This document shows positions 10,028-21,444 of a stretch of 64,000 nt of DNA, one piece after another. The position numbers were made by a program, and so were the translations under genes. Below the pieces are notes generated by a model. The model was given only the letters and a program-made list of their open reading frames with translations, was not told the origin of the DNA and ran no database searches. Position 1 is the first letter of the stretch. Each line of letters starts with the position of its first letter. Origin of the DNA: Dipteris shenzhenensis (taxonomy: Eukaryota > Polypodiophyta > Polypodiopsida > Gleicheniales). The stretch lies in the NCBI GenBank assembly GCA_047967505.1, contig CM106538.1. The stretch is one strand, 5' to 3'.

Positions 10028-12517
10028 TCATGCCTCCTTATCCCGGTACTGTCCGAGGGTTGTCACTTCTGTTGCAAACCTCACAGTTTTGGACTTGCGG
10101 GATGGAAGCTGAGGTGTGCTACCTTCATCTTCAAAACTTGTTTGAAGATCTCTCGTGACACCCTTTACTACCTCCTGATACCTCAAAGGCATAGATTGAT
10201 CACCCGAGGATGAGGCACTCCTAGAGTTAGTGGTTGACCTTAATGGTTGTGGGCCCTTCGAGTTTGTTTCTGAATCACTATCAGAAGCCAGCATGGGTGG
10301 TCTATTCCTGGGCGTACTGTGTACCTTGGAGGAGGAGAATGACCTCGGTGGGGGAGCACTTGTCGAACTCATTGGTGCTGAGGTCTCTGGTGCTGACTCT
10401 GAGTCACCCTTAGATTTGTCACCTTTTGTATGTGACCGTGTCACAGCGTCCAACACTGCGCCAATCAAATGGGGATTGTTGCCCTCCCCCGCCACTACTA
10501 CATCAACCATATTCACTTGGGATGCGGGTTCCACTCTTCTATTGGGACAATCTCTGGTGTAGTGGTCGTTTGTGTTGCACTGTGTACAAGAGGGTCCCCC
10601 GAACGGCTGTGTACAATCATCTTGGTAGTGGCCGTACTCGCCACATCTGTAACACATGATAGGTCTTCTAAAGTTTGTACCTTTGCCTGCACCTCCGCGT
10701 CCACCTCTGAAACCACCCCTTCGACCGCGTTGATAAGAGGGCCCATAGCCACCTCCTGACATAGGTGGTTGGTACGGGGCATAGTATGGCTGAGGATAGA
10801 AATAAGGGGAACCAATTGAATTGGGGGCAGGAGCTTGGAGCAAAGGGGGAGTCGGAAGAAATGGAGGTGGCATGACAGGAGGAGGAGGTGGCTCAGATGC
10901 TCGTGCAAGAGGGGGAGCAGAAGATACTTCTGCTGGACCAGAAGTTATGGGTACCGTTCTGTTGATTGCAGCAACTAGAGGTTCCCCCGAGGTATACTCT
11001 GGAAGAAGCTTCCTTAATCCTTTGAGGTACCTACACTCAGAGGCATCATGTCCATGGATCTCACAAAATGTACAAAATGAGGTAGAAGTAGTTACCTTTC
11101 GCTTGGAGGGGCACTCCCAGTAACCGTGGTTAGAACCCTTGCATTCGGTGCACCAAAGGCCACTTCGAATTTGGGCCTCAAAGGACGATTGGCCATCCAC
11201 CTTTATTCTATCTTTCAGGCCTTCTTTGATTTCTTCTAACTCCTCCTTGAGTTGCTGCCATGCGGACGATCCCTCCTCTCTTGGGAGTTGGGTGGTCGTA
11301 TTCGTTGATGAGGCAAAGCTTAACTGTGACCGTTCCATCTTGACAGCTTCTTTTAGGAAGTCTTGAAGTGAGGCATGTTCAGGGAGTTTATCCACCAACC
11401 TTATAGCAATGAAAGGGGGTAATGCTTTCAAAAACCATCCCTTCATGACAGCATCATTAGGTGGCATAGACATCTTTGCCGCCAAGACCCTCATCCTTGT
11501 GTACATCTCAGAGATGCTTTCTCCAGGCTTCATGGCGTCAGTGGATAACTCTTGGACAATCATGTGTTCGAATTTTTCCAACTTGAAAGTACGTAAGAAT
11601 TCCTTTCCTAGGTCTGTCCACGTTTGGAAGTGGTCCAGAGGAAATTGATTGTACCATACATCCGCGGCATCCTCCAATGACGAGGGAAAGAGGTGAAGGA
11701 ACGCATGCTCATTCTCCACACCTTTAGCTTTACATGCTGTGAGGAACTTCCTCACATGAGCTTCCGCATCCTCATGGAGGTGGCCTTTGAACTTTTGAGT
11801 CTTCATGTGGACCTTGTTGAGTAGCTCAAGAAGTCTAGCTCTGTCTGGGAGACTGAGAACGGCCATCCCCACCCGAGAGGTTGGAGAAGATGCAAGAGTT
11901 GGAGGGAGTCCCGATGGGGCTGTAATGAGTGTTAGTGTTCCCAAGGAGGAGACCACCCCGACAACTCCTCCTGTGGAGGACCACAATGGGGAAGTCACTA
12001 CTGATGTAGTCATAGAGGGAGTGTACCCAGATGGTAGCGCGTAAGTGGGGGGTCTCGGTGTTGCAGAGGGAAAGGGTGAGAACATGGAAGATGTGGGGGT
12101 GAAAGAGGATGGGAGAGCATTTGGGAAAGATAGGGACGGAGCTGAAGTCATGGATGAGTAGGCAGAAGGGAAGGAAGGAGGTGGTGGAAAAGGCAACACC
12201 GGTGTGGATGGAAAGGGAGATGAAACCATTGTGGCAGGTAAAGGCATGGCTGGAGGAAAAGTATCCCCCAATGGGATAGATGTAGAAGAAGGATTAGCTA
12301 GGAGCCGAGAACTATGCATAACAGATGAGGTAGCAGCTTGTCCACAAGAGGTCGTGGCTAACTTGTGTTGACACATGGTCAACATGTGGTCAACAGATGT
12401 CGTCATGTGATCAACGCCTGTCGACAGGTGGTCGTGTGATAAGGTAACATAGCCAAAGGCCTCTCCGTCTTCAGCCTTGTAGCAATTGCGCACCCATTTG
12501 ACGTCTAGCCAGCCCAT
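10028..12517 (-). CDS. Gypsy Gag (capsid and nucleocapsid)
   Basis: An 829-residue open frame starting MGWLDVKWVRNC. The first 200 residues are Ser/Pro/Thr-rich. The Retrotrans_gag capsid fold lies at about 235-400, with AHVRKFLTACKAKG, DVWYNQF and SISEMYTRMR. Two zinc knuckles sit near 620-665: CYRCGEYGHYQDDC and CTQCNTNDHYTRDC, both C-x2-C-x4-H-x4-C. A further Cys/His cluster (CTECKGSNHGYWEC, then CTFCEIHGHDASEC) comes before a Pro-rich, Gly/Arg-rich stretch (RGRRGGFRGGRG). The protein would package element RNA in cytoplasmic particles. It is the only uninterrupted gene of this copy. The TGA at its end is in frame with protease. Confidence 0.85.
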   Translation of the reverse strand: MGWLDVKWVRNCYKAEDGEAFGYVTLSHDHLSTGVDHMTTSVDHMLTMCQHKLATTSCGQAATSSVMHSSRLLANPSSTSIPLGDTFPPAMPLPATMVSSPFPSTPVLPFPPPPSFPSAYSSMTSAPSLSFPNALPSSFTPTSSMFSPFPSATPRPPTYALPSGYTPSMTTSVVTSPLWSSTGGVVGVVSSLGTLTLITAPSGLPPTLASSPTSRVGMAVLSLPDRARLLELLNKVHMKTQKFKGHLHEDAEAHVRKFLTACKAKGVENEHAFLHLFPSSLEDAADVWYNQFPLDHFQTWTDLGKEFLRTFKLEKFEHMIVQELSTDAMKPGESISEMYTRMRVLAAKMSMPPNDAVMKGWFLKALPPFIAIRLVDKLPEHASLQDFLKEAVKMERSQLSFASSTNTTTQLPREEGSSAWQQLKEELEEIKEGLKDRIKVDGQSSFEAQIRSGLWCTECKGSNHGYWECPSKRKVTTSTSFCTFCEIHGHDASECRYLKGLRKLLPEYTSGEPLVAAINRTVPITSGPAEVSSAPPLARASEPPPPPVMPPPFLPTPPLLQAPAPNSIGSPYFYPQPYYAPYQPPMSGGGYGPSYQRGRRGGFRGGRGGAGKGTNFRRPIMCYRCGEYGHYQDDCTQPFGGPSCTQCNTNDHYTRDCPNRRVEPASQVNMVDVVVAGEGNNPHLIGAVLDAVTRSHTKGDKSKGDSESAPETSAPMSSTSAPPPRSFSSSKVHSTPRNRPPMLASDSDSETNSKGPQPLRSTTNSRSASSSGDQSMPLRYQEVVKGVTRDLQTSFEDEGSTPQLPSRKSKTVRFATEVTTLGQYRDKEA

Positions 12518-13575
12518 ACTTTTGCTTCACCACCCCCATCGCCTGACTAAGGCCTTCACACTATATCAGCCTCCTATTCATAGTGTCTGCGCTGCCCCCG
12601 TGGCCCGTCTCTGCCTCCGCGCAATGACTCCCTGCACCCGTAACTCGTCATGTAATCACAGTCACCATGTAGCCTCTCTTGCTCACGAAACTCTCCTCGT
12701 CTGTGGTCCTCCCAGACTCCATCACCGAGACCCTCTCCTTCAGCACAACAAACACCAGATCCCCAAGCTCTTGCGAGGCAACGTCTCCCCCTTCCAAACT
12801 CCAGCAGCTTCTCTATCCTCTCCAGCCAAGCTTTCTAGAGTCTGCAGTAGCAATGCCAACGCACTCTCCAAGCTCCTCTAAGGGATCCCCCTGTGTCATG
12901 TGCATCCTCGGCTTCCCTCTAGAACCATGCAGCATACCCTCATGTCACCACAGTTGCCATCCTCACGTACCTCGCAGCTCGTCATCCAGAATTATCCTTT
13001 CCTCCCTTACGTAGCATGCATGGCCTGCTTTAAAATATAGCCACGTCATGCTCTCCTTTTTTACCACTCTTCCATGCTCTCCTTTTTTACCACTCTTCTA
13101 CTCTCCTTTCAAACCTTAGACCAAGGCCATTAATGCCTATATTCCAACCTTAGGCACACCACATTTGCACATAACCTTCAAGCAACATTTAATGCTTACT
13201 TCCATATGTGATATGATGAACCCAATCCCAACACACGATGGAATTACATGACACCCACAATACAGAAAATGCTCATGCCACTATACACACATGACTCCGG
13301 ACAACCATGAAAGGCGTATGTCATCCCACAACAAAACATCATCACACTCTAGATACCATGCTCTAGATTGTTTGGTGCACCTACACTGCACTTCATCATT
13401 TTCCCAAAAGTCCCCGTAGAAGTATCTACCATCTCAAGAAAATATATACATCAATGTAGAGTCTTTTATGAGAGTGTCCATAGCTCAAAGACACCACCAT
13501 CTAGCTATGTACATAGCTATGCACCTACCCATTAGCATGCAATAAGTGAGAAACATATTTACATTTTTATCCACA
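12518..13575. other. Gag 5' side and spacer, no gene recognised
   Basis: About 1 kb lies between the gag start and the next LINE fragment. Relative to gag it should hold the 5' untranslated region and perhaps the 5' LTR. I could not find a primer-binding site of the tRNA-Met type or a repeat of the sequence at 1-266. A short duplication, ctctccttttttaccactctt, occurs twice near 13050-13100. The rest is unstructured AT-rich sequence. Confidence 0.4.
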
Positions 13576-13579
13576 CAAC

Positions 13580-14275
13580 GTGGCTCTCTTGTCTTTCTCA
13601 GCAGAGGGGCTTCAGAGACACCTAGACGCACTACAGTCCTTTTGTGAGTCTCATGATTTGAAGGTCAACCTGGGTAAAAGCAAGGTCATGATCTTCAATA
13701 CATCTCAAGCCATCATGCTTCAGGAGCAGTTCACATTTGCGAGGTCATCTGTTGAAATAGTTTCATCATACACTTATCTTGGGGTTATCTTCTCCGAACC
13801 CAATTTCACTATGAGACCCGCAATGCAGGCAGGGTTGAGTAGAGGGTATGCTTCATTGGCCAGACTAGAGAGGCAGTGCTTCCGCTCGCACTTTCAGGAT
13901 CCACGCACCAAGGGGTTGCTTTTTGACTCCTTGGTTCGCCCAGCAGGGATGTACGGTAGTCCTTGTTGGGGGCCAGACCTGTCGGATACAAGGTGGGCCT
14001 GTGTCGAGCGGCTACAGGTTTTCATGTTATAACGGATGATTCGTGGTAAGTCATCCGTTCCTCACCAGATCATTCAGGCTGAGTTTGAGTCACCCCCTTT
14101 ACAGCTAGATGCTGCATTTCAGGTCATCACGTATCTGTACCGAGTTAGGAAATATGGGGATTATACCTCGGGGCGTAGCAGGCTACCATGGATAGCTCTA
14201 TCATCTTCTATGGTACTTGCAGTAGGAGGAGACCAGAGATGTTGGTTTGCACGTACAGAGAGATGGTTTGAGTGA
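13580..14275 (+). pseudogene. LINE reverse-transcriptase C-terminal fragment, separate family
   Basis: The 150-residue frame 13580-14032 has DLKVNLGKSKVMIFN and SYTYLGVIF, the region after the catalytic YxDD in non-LTR reverse transcriptases, then ARLERQCFRSHFQDP and LFDSLVRPAGMYGSPCWGP. After a TAA the same reading continues as MIRGKSSVPHQIIQAE. The sequence is unlike the family A LINEs that fill the rest of the window. Both ends are missing: it starts downstream of the palm and stops where family A sequence begins near 14281. Confidence 0.7.
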
Positions 14276-15199
14276 TTGGGGCTCCACATGGATAGACTAC
14301 CTCCCTTCCAGTCCCAAGCCACCCTGGCTACAACATCTGAGGCGCCATCTAAACCGCTCCATAGGAAGTTCTTGATAGGTCTCATGAGCTGAGCGATGCA
14401 ACCTCTAGACGTGTACGAACAAGAGCAAATGAACCCGCCGTGGCCAATAATACCTGGCTCACAACCAAAACTCTAGATACCTGTGAATTTCTTCACGAGA
14501 GCTGGGTAAACTTTACGAAGAGTGTTTCTGAAGCTGCCCCAAGCTTTCAGAAGAGCAGCCATGAGAGGAGGAGGAGGGGATTTGAGATGGGCTAAAGCAA
14601 AGATCCATTTGATGCTGTCCATCCAATCTCCCCCATGAGATGAAGTACAAGAATGAATGCTACGTGAGAAAAACTCTTTCCAAGGCTCCCGTCTAGGCAT
14701 CAATCCACGTACTGCAAACTTGCAGAGCAAGGCCATACACTGCAAGTTCGGGTCAATAATATTGAGACCTCCTCCTCCTATGGGGAGAATAAGGGTCTCC
14801 CAAGACACCCTGGCTACAACATCTGAGGTGCCATCTAATCTGCTCCATAGGAAGTTCCTGATAGGTCTCATGAGCTGAGCAAACAAACCATGCAGTGGCC
14901 AATAATACCTGGTTCACAACCACCACCCTGGATGCAAGGTCAAGTCTGGCAGAACTCCAAAAGATGAGTTTCCTCCTGATACTCTCTAACACGGGAGCAA
15001 ACTGTTGTGCTGGAAAGATGCCCACTCCAACCTAGCATCCCAAATATCTAACGGAAACTACCCTCTGAATCCAAGTGAACCCTATGTCGTTCCCCCAGTC
15101 TGAAGTGTCCTCATCATTGATCCAAAAGCCATTGGATTTGTTTTAGTTAATGTGTGCACCTGTCGCAATGCAAAACAAATCCAACGCCGTTCTGAATGA

Positions 15200-16050
15200 A
15201 GTCATTGTCTATGAAGCGGCATCCAAAAAACAAGCCGTATCATATGCCAACTCACTGTCTAAGAGCTCATCCTCCTGCCTCAAAGGAAGCCTGAGCCCTA
15301 CAATACCAGGTTGAGCTCTAATGTAATAGCTCATAGCTTCAGCCACAAATAGGAATAGAAAGGGGGCTAAGGGGCATCCTTGGCGGATTGATCTGGTAAT
15401 CTCAAACCTGTCCCTCTTGACTCCACCAATAAGAACCTGGCTGTGGGCTGACCTGTAAAGTACTGACACCCCTCTGATCCATGCATCTGAGAAACCAAAA
15501 CGAGTAAGTGTGCCCTCCTAAAACCCCCAGTCTACCCTATCATAAGCTTTCTCTAAGTCCAGGAGTAGAATGGCCAGCCTGTGGCCATTATGCATGGCCC
15601 AATCCGAAGCCTCCCAAAAAGAGAAAATGTTATCAAAGATGCTTTGTCATGCACAAATCCCGTCTGCGTATCATGGATAAGATCTGGAAGAAAGGGATGC
15701 AGACGAAGGCTGATAGCTTTAGCTAGGATTTTATAGAAGGTACTAGCAAGGTAATCGGTCTCCACTGAGACACTAAATTCCTGCAATCCCCTTTCGGAAT
15801 CAAATAAATGAGGCCCTCCGTAACTGAGTATGGCATCTCACCCGAGTCCCATTCACCCTGCAGGGCTGAAGTAATGTGATCCCTAATCTCATTAAAAAAT
15901 TAATGAAAAATAAGGAGGTAAGTCCATCTGAGCCAGGACACTTGCCCTTGTGAAGGACAGAGAGAGCAGTCCTGGACTCTACTTTGGTGAAGGGTGCATC
16001 AAGTGAGACAGTCATATCCCTTGTTAACAACCAAGTAAATGTCGCCAAAT
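15200..16050 (-). pseudogene. Family A LINE reverse transcriptase remains
   Basis: Blocks recognised on the minus strand: VSLDAPFTKVESRTALSVLH and KGKCPGSDGL (15900-16020), TFYKILAKAISLRLHPFLPD (15640-15750), and GCPLAPFLFLFVAEAMSYYI followed by LLDSELAYDTACF (15209-15469). The last should be LADDT; the first catalytic Asp is Tyr here, a further sign of decay. The domains are in different frames. Confidence 0.75.
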
Positions 16051-16549
16051 AACCACTCTAGCATCATCTGTGGCCTGAGTGCCAGGATCTGCTGTAAGAA
16101 GGGAGGCATAGAAATCGGTGGCAATTCGCAAGACGGCATCTGAATGTATCTGAAGAAGTCTGCTTGAGTCAACAAGCTGTGAGACAATCTCCCTACTATG
16201 TATGGGGCCAAGAGTAGAGAAGAACTGCTTGTTGACCCTACCTCCCGTTTGAGTACAAAATGACTCTCTGGCATGAAAGGCATACTGTGCTCTCTGATCT
16301 AAGAGTGATTGCTACTGGGCACTTGCTGCAGCAAGGCGCTCTTGAATCCAAGCATATGTAAGCCTCTTCTACTCCTCTCTCTGGAGGGAAGCCAACTGCT
16401 GGCGGATACCTATTTCACGCCTGAGGATCTCACCCCTCTTGATACGAGCAACTAAAAGATAAAAGTCATTTATCTCAGATAGGGTTGTGGCTAAATCTGA
16501 TGGAGAAAGCTGCCCGTCCTACATATAAGATACCCATGTCCTCAACACT

Positions 16550-17340
16550 GTCTCTATAAGGCCCTCCTTTGCATAAAAGGCATCTGGAATCCTAACATTG
16601 ACAAGCGACTCCTCACATGAGGATGTGAAACCATTAGAATCACTGGAAAATGATCCGAAGTGGACACCCCAGCTGAAATGCTAACAGTACCACCTTTGTC
16701 AAGAGCCCAATCATCCACATAAAATCTGTAAATCCATGCATGGATAGGCATCTGCAATCTCCTGTTCGACCAAGAAAATAGGAGAGAAAGTGGCTGAGTG
16801 TGAAAAGCATCATCGTGCCAAGCATCCCTGCCACTGTACTGAAAAAGGAAGGCATCCCAAGCTGCTCTCTTTAAGGAGTGAATACCACCTTCCCTACCAC
16901 CGCTTTTGTCTCAGGGCATTTCAACGAAATCGCCCCCTATAATCCAAGCATATGAAATTGGTGACCAAGAGAGCAGTTCCTTTCAAAGAAGGACACGATC
17001 CCCTCTAGAATTGGAAGCATAAAGGTTTAAAAGACCAACCTTATGCCCACCAATCAAAAGTATAATCCACTGAGCTCTGGAAGGAACTATGATCCCCTGT
17101 CCAATCACCAAGGGAAGTATAGAAGAAGAAACAGAGATGCAAGCATCTCCCTTGGCGCCCAAGGCGGGGGACCAAAAAGTATGGCTTGAAAGAAGCTTAC
17201 CCAACCTGGCACAATCCCTGACATCCAATTTGTGTTCCAGAATTATCAGAATATCCATGGGTCCCCAAGTAACACCTGGATGAAGTTGGTTACGAATCAG
17301 CTACCTACAGCGGCGGTGAGGTACACCCCCGAGGGCATGA
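16550..17340 (-). pseudogene. Family A LINE endonuclease (APE-like) remains
   Basis: 17258-16983 carries DILIILEHKLDVRDC, in which the Glu corresponds to the metal-binding Glu of EEP/APE nucleases, then VGLLNLYASNSRGDR. The frame 16757-16554 has IYRFYVDDWALDKGG, and VSTSDHFPVIL matches the conserved SDH-x-P end of the domain. This nuclease nicks target DNA for target-primed reverse transcription. GDFN lies in a shifted frame near 16920. Not functional. Confidence 0.7.
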
Positions 17341-17359
17341 ATGTTCCAACTGACAATTC

Positions 17360-18914
17360 TTACGTGCGAGAGGAGGAGGCCGGATGGAAGATCCTACCCG
17401 ACCTGGTAATGGAGAAAGCCCTCTCGTGGGAAAAGTTCCTCCTATCAAGAGTAGGGAAATCAACGGGGGATAGCACACCCACACCCACTAAGGGGAAAAC
17501 TCTTTCCACAGATGTGTGAAAGATGTGCTCCCAGAGCGTAGAGGGTACAAACTCCTCCTCTGTCTCAAACTCAACCAAGTCTGCCTGAACAGAAAAAGAG
17601 TTCCTTTGAAGTACCTCTGGTGCAGGAGTGCGAAGGAGCTCTGCGGAACGAGGAGTGGAGCCAATAACATCCTTATCTCTGTCAAATGTAGACAGATGTG
17701 CAGAAGAGGGAGAGGGGTGCTGCAAGAACTTGGCATGCTACATGGCCTCAACGTGAATCTTCATGGCCCCAGCCACGACTTTGGCATTATTCTCAAGTAA
17801 GGCATGGGTCTGTGCCGAAAGCTTCTCCCTAGGTGAGTGCTCCTGCACATGAACACGTGAAGGGGCAGGAGCAATCTCATCTGCATATGGAACCAGGATA
17901 AGAATGTCTCCTGCTTGAAGAGACGGGTCCGTTGCACCATTAGTGGTAGCCTAAGGTGGAACTGGCTCCCCAACTCTAATAGACACCCAACGGGGGATGA
18001 TCAAAATAGGACGTGCTGACTGTCTTGTCCGTGCTAAAGAAGTACGAGGACGAGAGGCTGAAGGTCCTGGCTGTGCTAAAGAAGTATCAGGGCAAGAGGC
18101 CGGTCCTGGCTACAAAGTCGAAGATCTAGCAACGTGTGAAGCGGCAGGAGCTAGTCATGAGGAAGGTCCAGGTCGGGTGAAGCTATGAGGTACACCCGTG
18201 GATCTTTTAGGTCTTTTCTCCTTTCTTTTCCTTGGGCAATCTCTGGCAAAGTGCCCAAGGGTCTTGCAAATCCTACACTGATTCTCTCTCCCTGCAATCT
18301 CGACCTCTGTCTGAAGGAGCCATCTGGACGCTGAAGCATAATGTGGTCATCCGATATGTTAGGGTCAGAGACAATGACCCTAACACGCGGTATCCCATCA
18401 TACGTGATTGCCTCTGCTACTGAAGAAGGCATCTCAGGGAGAGGGAGGATCTTGGTAACCACACCAAAGGCGGCTCCAATGGAATGTAAAACTCGATGGT
18501 ACACTTGAGGAAGGCGGGGAAATCTGATGAAGAGTGACATCGTCCGGCTGTCCTCCTTGACAGGATCAAACCCGAATGAGAAAGGGGTAAAAAAAATCCT
18601 CTTGGAGCTCAATGCTAACGGTCTGGCTTGAAGCATTGTACCTGCTACCTCCGAGGAGTCAAAAACAATCTGGAAGAAACCTCGCCCAAGTAGATAAACA
18701 TCTGTGAGGTGCCCTGCGAGGTATCCAGGTAGAGCGGCGAGCATCCTGTAACCTGGAAGGGTGGGACCCATGGATGCAAGCAAAGACCGATGTCGATCTC
18801 TCCTACTCTGTATCTTTTTTTAGCTGTTGCAACTTGTCTTTTGAGAAAATGATGGTTTTCGCGGCTAGTGGAAGCGGGCGAGGATTGGCTTAAGGTTGAG
18901 CCATTGTCAATCAA
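17360..18914 (-). pseudogene. Family A LINE ORF1 with CCHC zinc knuckle
   Basis: ORF1 proteins of plant L1 elements bind element RNA. Here the frame 18783-18151 includes FIRFPRLPQVYHRVLHSIG and IPRVRVIVSDPN, a DUF4283-like domain. Around 18230-18290 a neighbouring frame reads CRICKTLGHFARDC, a perfect C-x2-C-x4-H-x4-C knuckle, so a one-base shift lies just upstream, near 18310. The C-terminal part (17725-17360) has VEFETEEEFVPSTLWEH. It is broken by several stops. Confidence 0.7.
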
Positions 18915-18960
18915 GGTGGGAAGGCCAACTTGAACACTATTGAGCTCCGTCCGACTAAAA

Positions 18961-19545
18961 ATGCTGCGTTCGAGGAGAGGGTGAAGGCTGAAAGGAGAGA
19001 AGGGGATGAAGAATGCTAAGGGAGGGGGAGAGAGGAGAGGACTAGGGGTAGGAGAAGAGAGGTGGGAAGGGGAAAGAGGCTAGGATAGAGGGTAGGAGTA
19101 GAGAGTGGATGCAAAGAGAGGCTAGGATGGGGTAGGAGTAGAGAGGAGGAGGGGGAGAGCGGCTAGGCGAGGAGGTAGGAGTAGAGAGGATGAGGGGAGG
19201 AGGGGCTAGGCAAGGAGGGAGAGGAGGAGGAGCTAGGCAAGGAGGGAGAGGAGGAGGAGAAAGACTGAGGGGGGGGAGAGAAGGCCCTCGGGGGGGGCAA
19301 AAGTGGCGCAGAGGAGGAGGAGACCCGCGGGGAGGCAAAAGTGCCGCAAGGGGGGTGAGGAGGTGCCGCAGGGGAGGAGAGGGCCTATAGGGGAGGGAGG
19401 AGCTGGCCGGAGGGAAGAGAAGGCCAGCAAGGGAGGGAGGAGCAGGCCGGGCAAGCGGAAACAGGCCTGCGGGGAGAGGAGGGACAATGGGAGAGGGAGG
19501 AGCAAGCCGGCAAGGAGGGGGAGGTGGCTGGCGGAAAAAGAAAGA
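18961..19545 (-). repeat. Purine-rich tandem tract, likely LINE 5' UTR
   Basis: Immediately upstream (minus sense) of ORF1, the plus strand is G/A-rich with imperfect repeats such as ggggtaggagtagagagg and aggcaaggagggagaggagg. The sense strand of the LINE is therefore C/T-rich. Very similar composition precedes ORF1 in the copies at 44755-45080 and 47760-48080, so this is probably a family feature and not a random satellite. Confidence 0.6.
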
Positions 19546-19860
19546 AAGAAAGAAAGTGTATTATTGTCCACTAAAGGCCAAAATGGGCCCATGGGACATC
19601 AAGAACTCTGCATACAAGATAGCACAAAATCAACATGCCACAAAGAAGAGGCATCGTCGAATATCATCTAAGTGCTACGCAATACAATGCAAGTGAAAGT
19701 ACATAATGTCAAATCTGAGCCTACTTACAAAGTAAACTAGAGAGAGAGGCTGACGGAGGGGAAAGGTAGGGGAGGGGAAGGCCGAGGGCGGAGGCTAGAG
19801 GTAGGGGAGAGCTAGGGAGCAGCCGGGTAGGAGCAGCAGCAGCAAACCCAAGGGGGGATA
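19546..19860. other. AAAG microsatellite and unassigned sequence
   Basis: A short (aaag)n run at about 19535-19556 leads into 180 bp of unique-looking sequence (19560-19740) and a further G-rich stretch (19741-19860). No reading frame of note. The microsatellite could be the tail of a small insertion, but I see no flanking duplication. Confidence 0.35.
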
Positions 19861-20743
19861 TCTATGTCACAGACAAAATATTCGAAGGGGTTGTTGCAGA
19901 AATTTAAGATGGAGAACTGTAAGCCTGAGGCCACTCCATTGGAAAAGGGAATCAAGCTGAGTAATCATGATACAGCTGAAGAGTTTGATGGCACATTGTA
20001 TAGGAAGTTGATTGGCAATTGGATCTACTTATGCTCCACACGGCCAGACATTGCCTATGCCACAGGGCTTCTTAGCCAGTTTATGCATTGTCCCACAGTC
20101 ACACATTGCAATGCAGCTATTGCTTCTAATTGGGCTTAGAGTGCATCTCATGGCTCAGTAAGAAGCAAGACCACGTGTCTCTCTCCTCCAGTGAAGCAGA
20201 ATACTAAGCTGATAATTCAGCTACCATGGAATGTATGTGGTTAAGGAAGCTTCTGCATGACTTGCATCATGCTCAAGAAGATGACATAACTCCAATCTTC
20301 TGTGATAGCTAGAGTTGCATTGCTATTGGAAACAATCCTGTATTTCATGCTCGCATGAAACACACAGAAAATCACTATCATTATGTGTCAGATTGTATCA
20401 CAGATGGCTTTATTAATCTCACATATTGTTCCACTGAGGACAACGTGGCATATAGATGAATTTGTGCAACCATGGTACTTTAGGGATTACAGGTGCTTCT
20501 GAGATCATTCCAGAGTATTTCAGCCATATCATTGAGGGGGGATTTGTAGATATATATACAATGATAAGGTGGTGTAGGATAGACTAGGACTTAGTCTATT
20601 TTAGAGTTTTTGTGTGCTCTAGTACTTTGACTATATATACCAAGTACTTGTACTTCATTTGGTTGAACATTTCAGTCGGAGTTCACTTGTGTTCACTCCT
20701 TGTTCTCTGGTGTTCACAACTCTTCTCCATTCTTGTTCCTACA
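19861..20743 (+). mobile_element. Truncated Ty1/copia element, RNase H end plus 3' LTR
   Basis: The frame 19864-20139 holds the copia RT/RNase H junction: MSQTKYSKGLLQKFKMENCK and WIYLCSTRPDIAYATGLL. It then jumps from THCNAA into the codons for YCF and ISWLSKK, so about 150 bp are deleted and the frame is shifted. SSSEAEY, with a stop after it, and HYHYVSD follow. The element ends in a polypurine tract (attgaggggggat) and a 3' LTR. Everything upstream of RNase H is missing. The same family occurs inverted at 26824-36120. Confidence 0.8.
20545..20743 (+). repeat. Copia 3' LTR (199 bp)
   Basis: It starts TGTAGATATATATAC directly after a polypurine tract and ends TTCTTGTTCCTACA, giving TG...CA ends. 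A TATA-like ctatatataccaagtac lies in the middle. It matches the inverted LTRs at 27065-27254 and 28597-28780. LINE sequence follows at once, so the element was inserted into a LINE. Confidence 0.8.
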
Positions 20744-21430
20744 TTGCCACTGGGGTTTCCACTTTGGATCACTTTCCTGTGGTTTTGATAATTTTTAAGC
20801 CTCATTTGAGAGAATGTTCTGCCAGTATTAAGATTCCAAATGCTTTTTAAGTAGAGGAGGACTTCACTGAGGCAGTTTTGCAGATTTGGGTGTCACATAT
20901 GTAGGGTGGAGTGACATCTCCTTCACATCTATGGCTGCAGCCCTGACTGATATTAGTGACTTTTACCACTTTGTCGCTAGTACTAGGAGACGTGAGATTA
21001 GTATTCACCAGCTGTTGGCAGCACTGCAGAGGGAAGATAAAAAACGAACGACAGATGCTTGGATTCATGAGCAACTTGCTGTAGCAAAGGCTCAACAGCA
21101 ATTATTGCTAAAGCAAAGTATGCCTTTCTTTCCCGGAAGTCATTCTGGACTCAAATGGGGGGTAGAGTCAATAAACACTTCTTCCCTACTTTTAGTCCTA
21201 GACATAGTGGAGAGAGTGTCTCACATCTTATTGACTCAGATGGGGTTTTGCAGATAGATCCTGATGCCGTCTTGCGCATAGCTACAGTTTTATATGCCGC
21301 TCTCCTCACAGCAAATTCTAATACAGAGGCTACATATGATGCTAGACATGCTATTTTACAGAGCATTAATGTATTGGTGAAACTGGTTATGCGAGTCTCA
21401 TTGGATGCACCTTTCACCAACAAAGAACTC

Positions 21431-21444
21431 AAAATTGCACTCTT
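21431..21444. repeat. Target-site duplication, left copy
   Basis: aaaattgcactctt, repeated exactly at 22188-22201, on either side of the truncated LINE. Confidence 0.88.

Larger units (their letters stand above)
5489..12517 (-). mobile_element. Athila/Tat-like Ty3/gypsy retrotransposon, internal region
   Basis: Reading the minus strand from 12517 down to 5489, the order is gag, aspartic protease, a long linker, reverse transcriptase, RNase H and integrase, which is the Ty3/gypsy order. There is no chromodomain after integrase. The spacer between RNase H and integrase (FPPWYANIVHLLS onward) resembles the Athila/Tat branch. The coding region carries in-frame stops at 10028, 9686 and 7848, frame shifts near 9260-9290 and 7270-7281, and a deletion inside integrase, so it cannot be autonomous. 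I could not find matching LTRs on either side within the window. Possible downstream parts are the arrays and ORFs at 267-5460. Confidence 0.85.
14281..18960 (-). mobile_element. L1-type LINE, family A, decayed near full-length copy
   Basis: On the minus strand, ORF1 lies at 18914-17360, endonuclease at 17340-16550, reverse transcriptase at about 16050-15200 and the RT C-terminal region at 15100-14461. Reading frames change every few hundred bases, so the copy is long dead. The 3' end (zf-RVT and 3' UTR) is absent. A piece at 14318-14475 repeats, with a better preserved middle, the sequence at 14808-14930, so a rearrangement or second fragment forms the lower boundary. The same order and motifs recur at 36121-45110, which is the best reference for this family here. 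Confidence 0.8.

Noticed and set aside
10230-10759. Several plus-strand frames opposite gag
   Set aside because: They are mirror frames of the zinc-knuckle and Ser-rich part of the minus-strand Gag.
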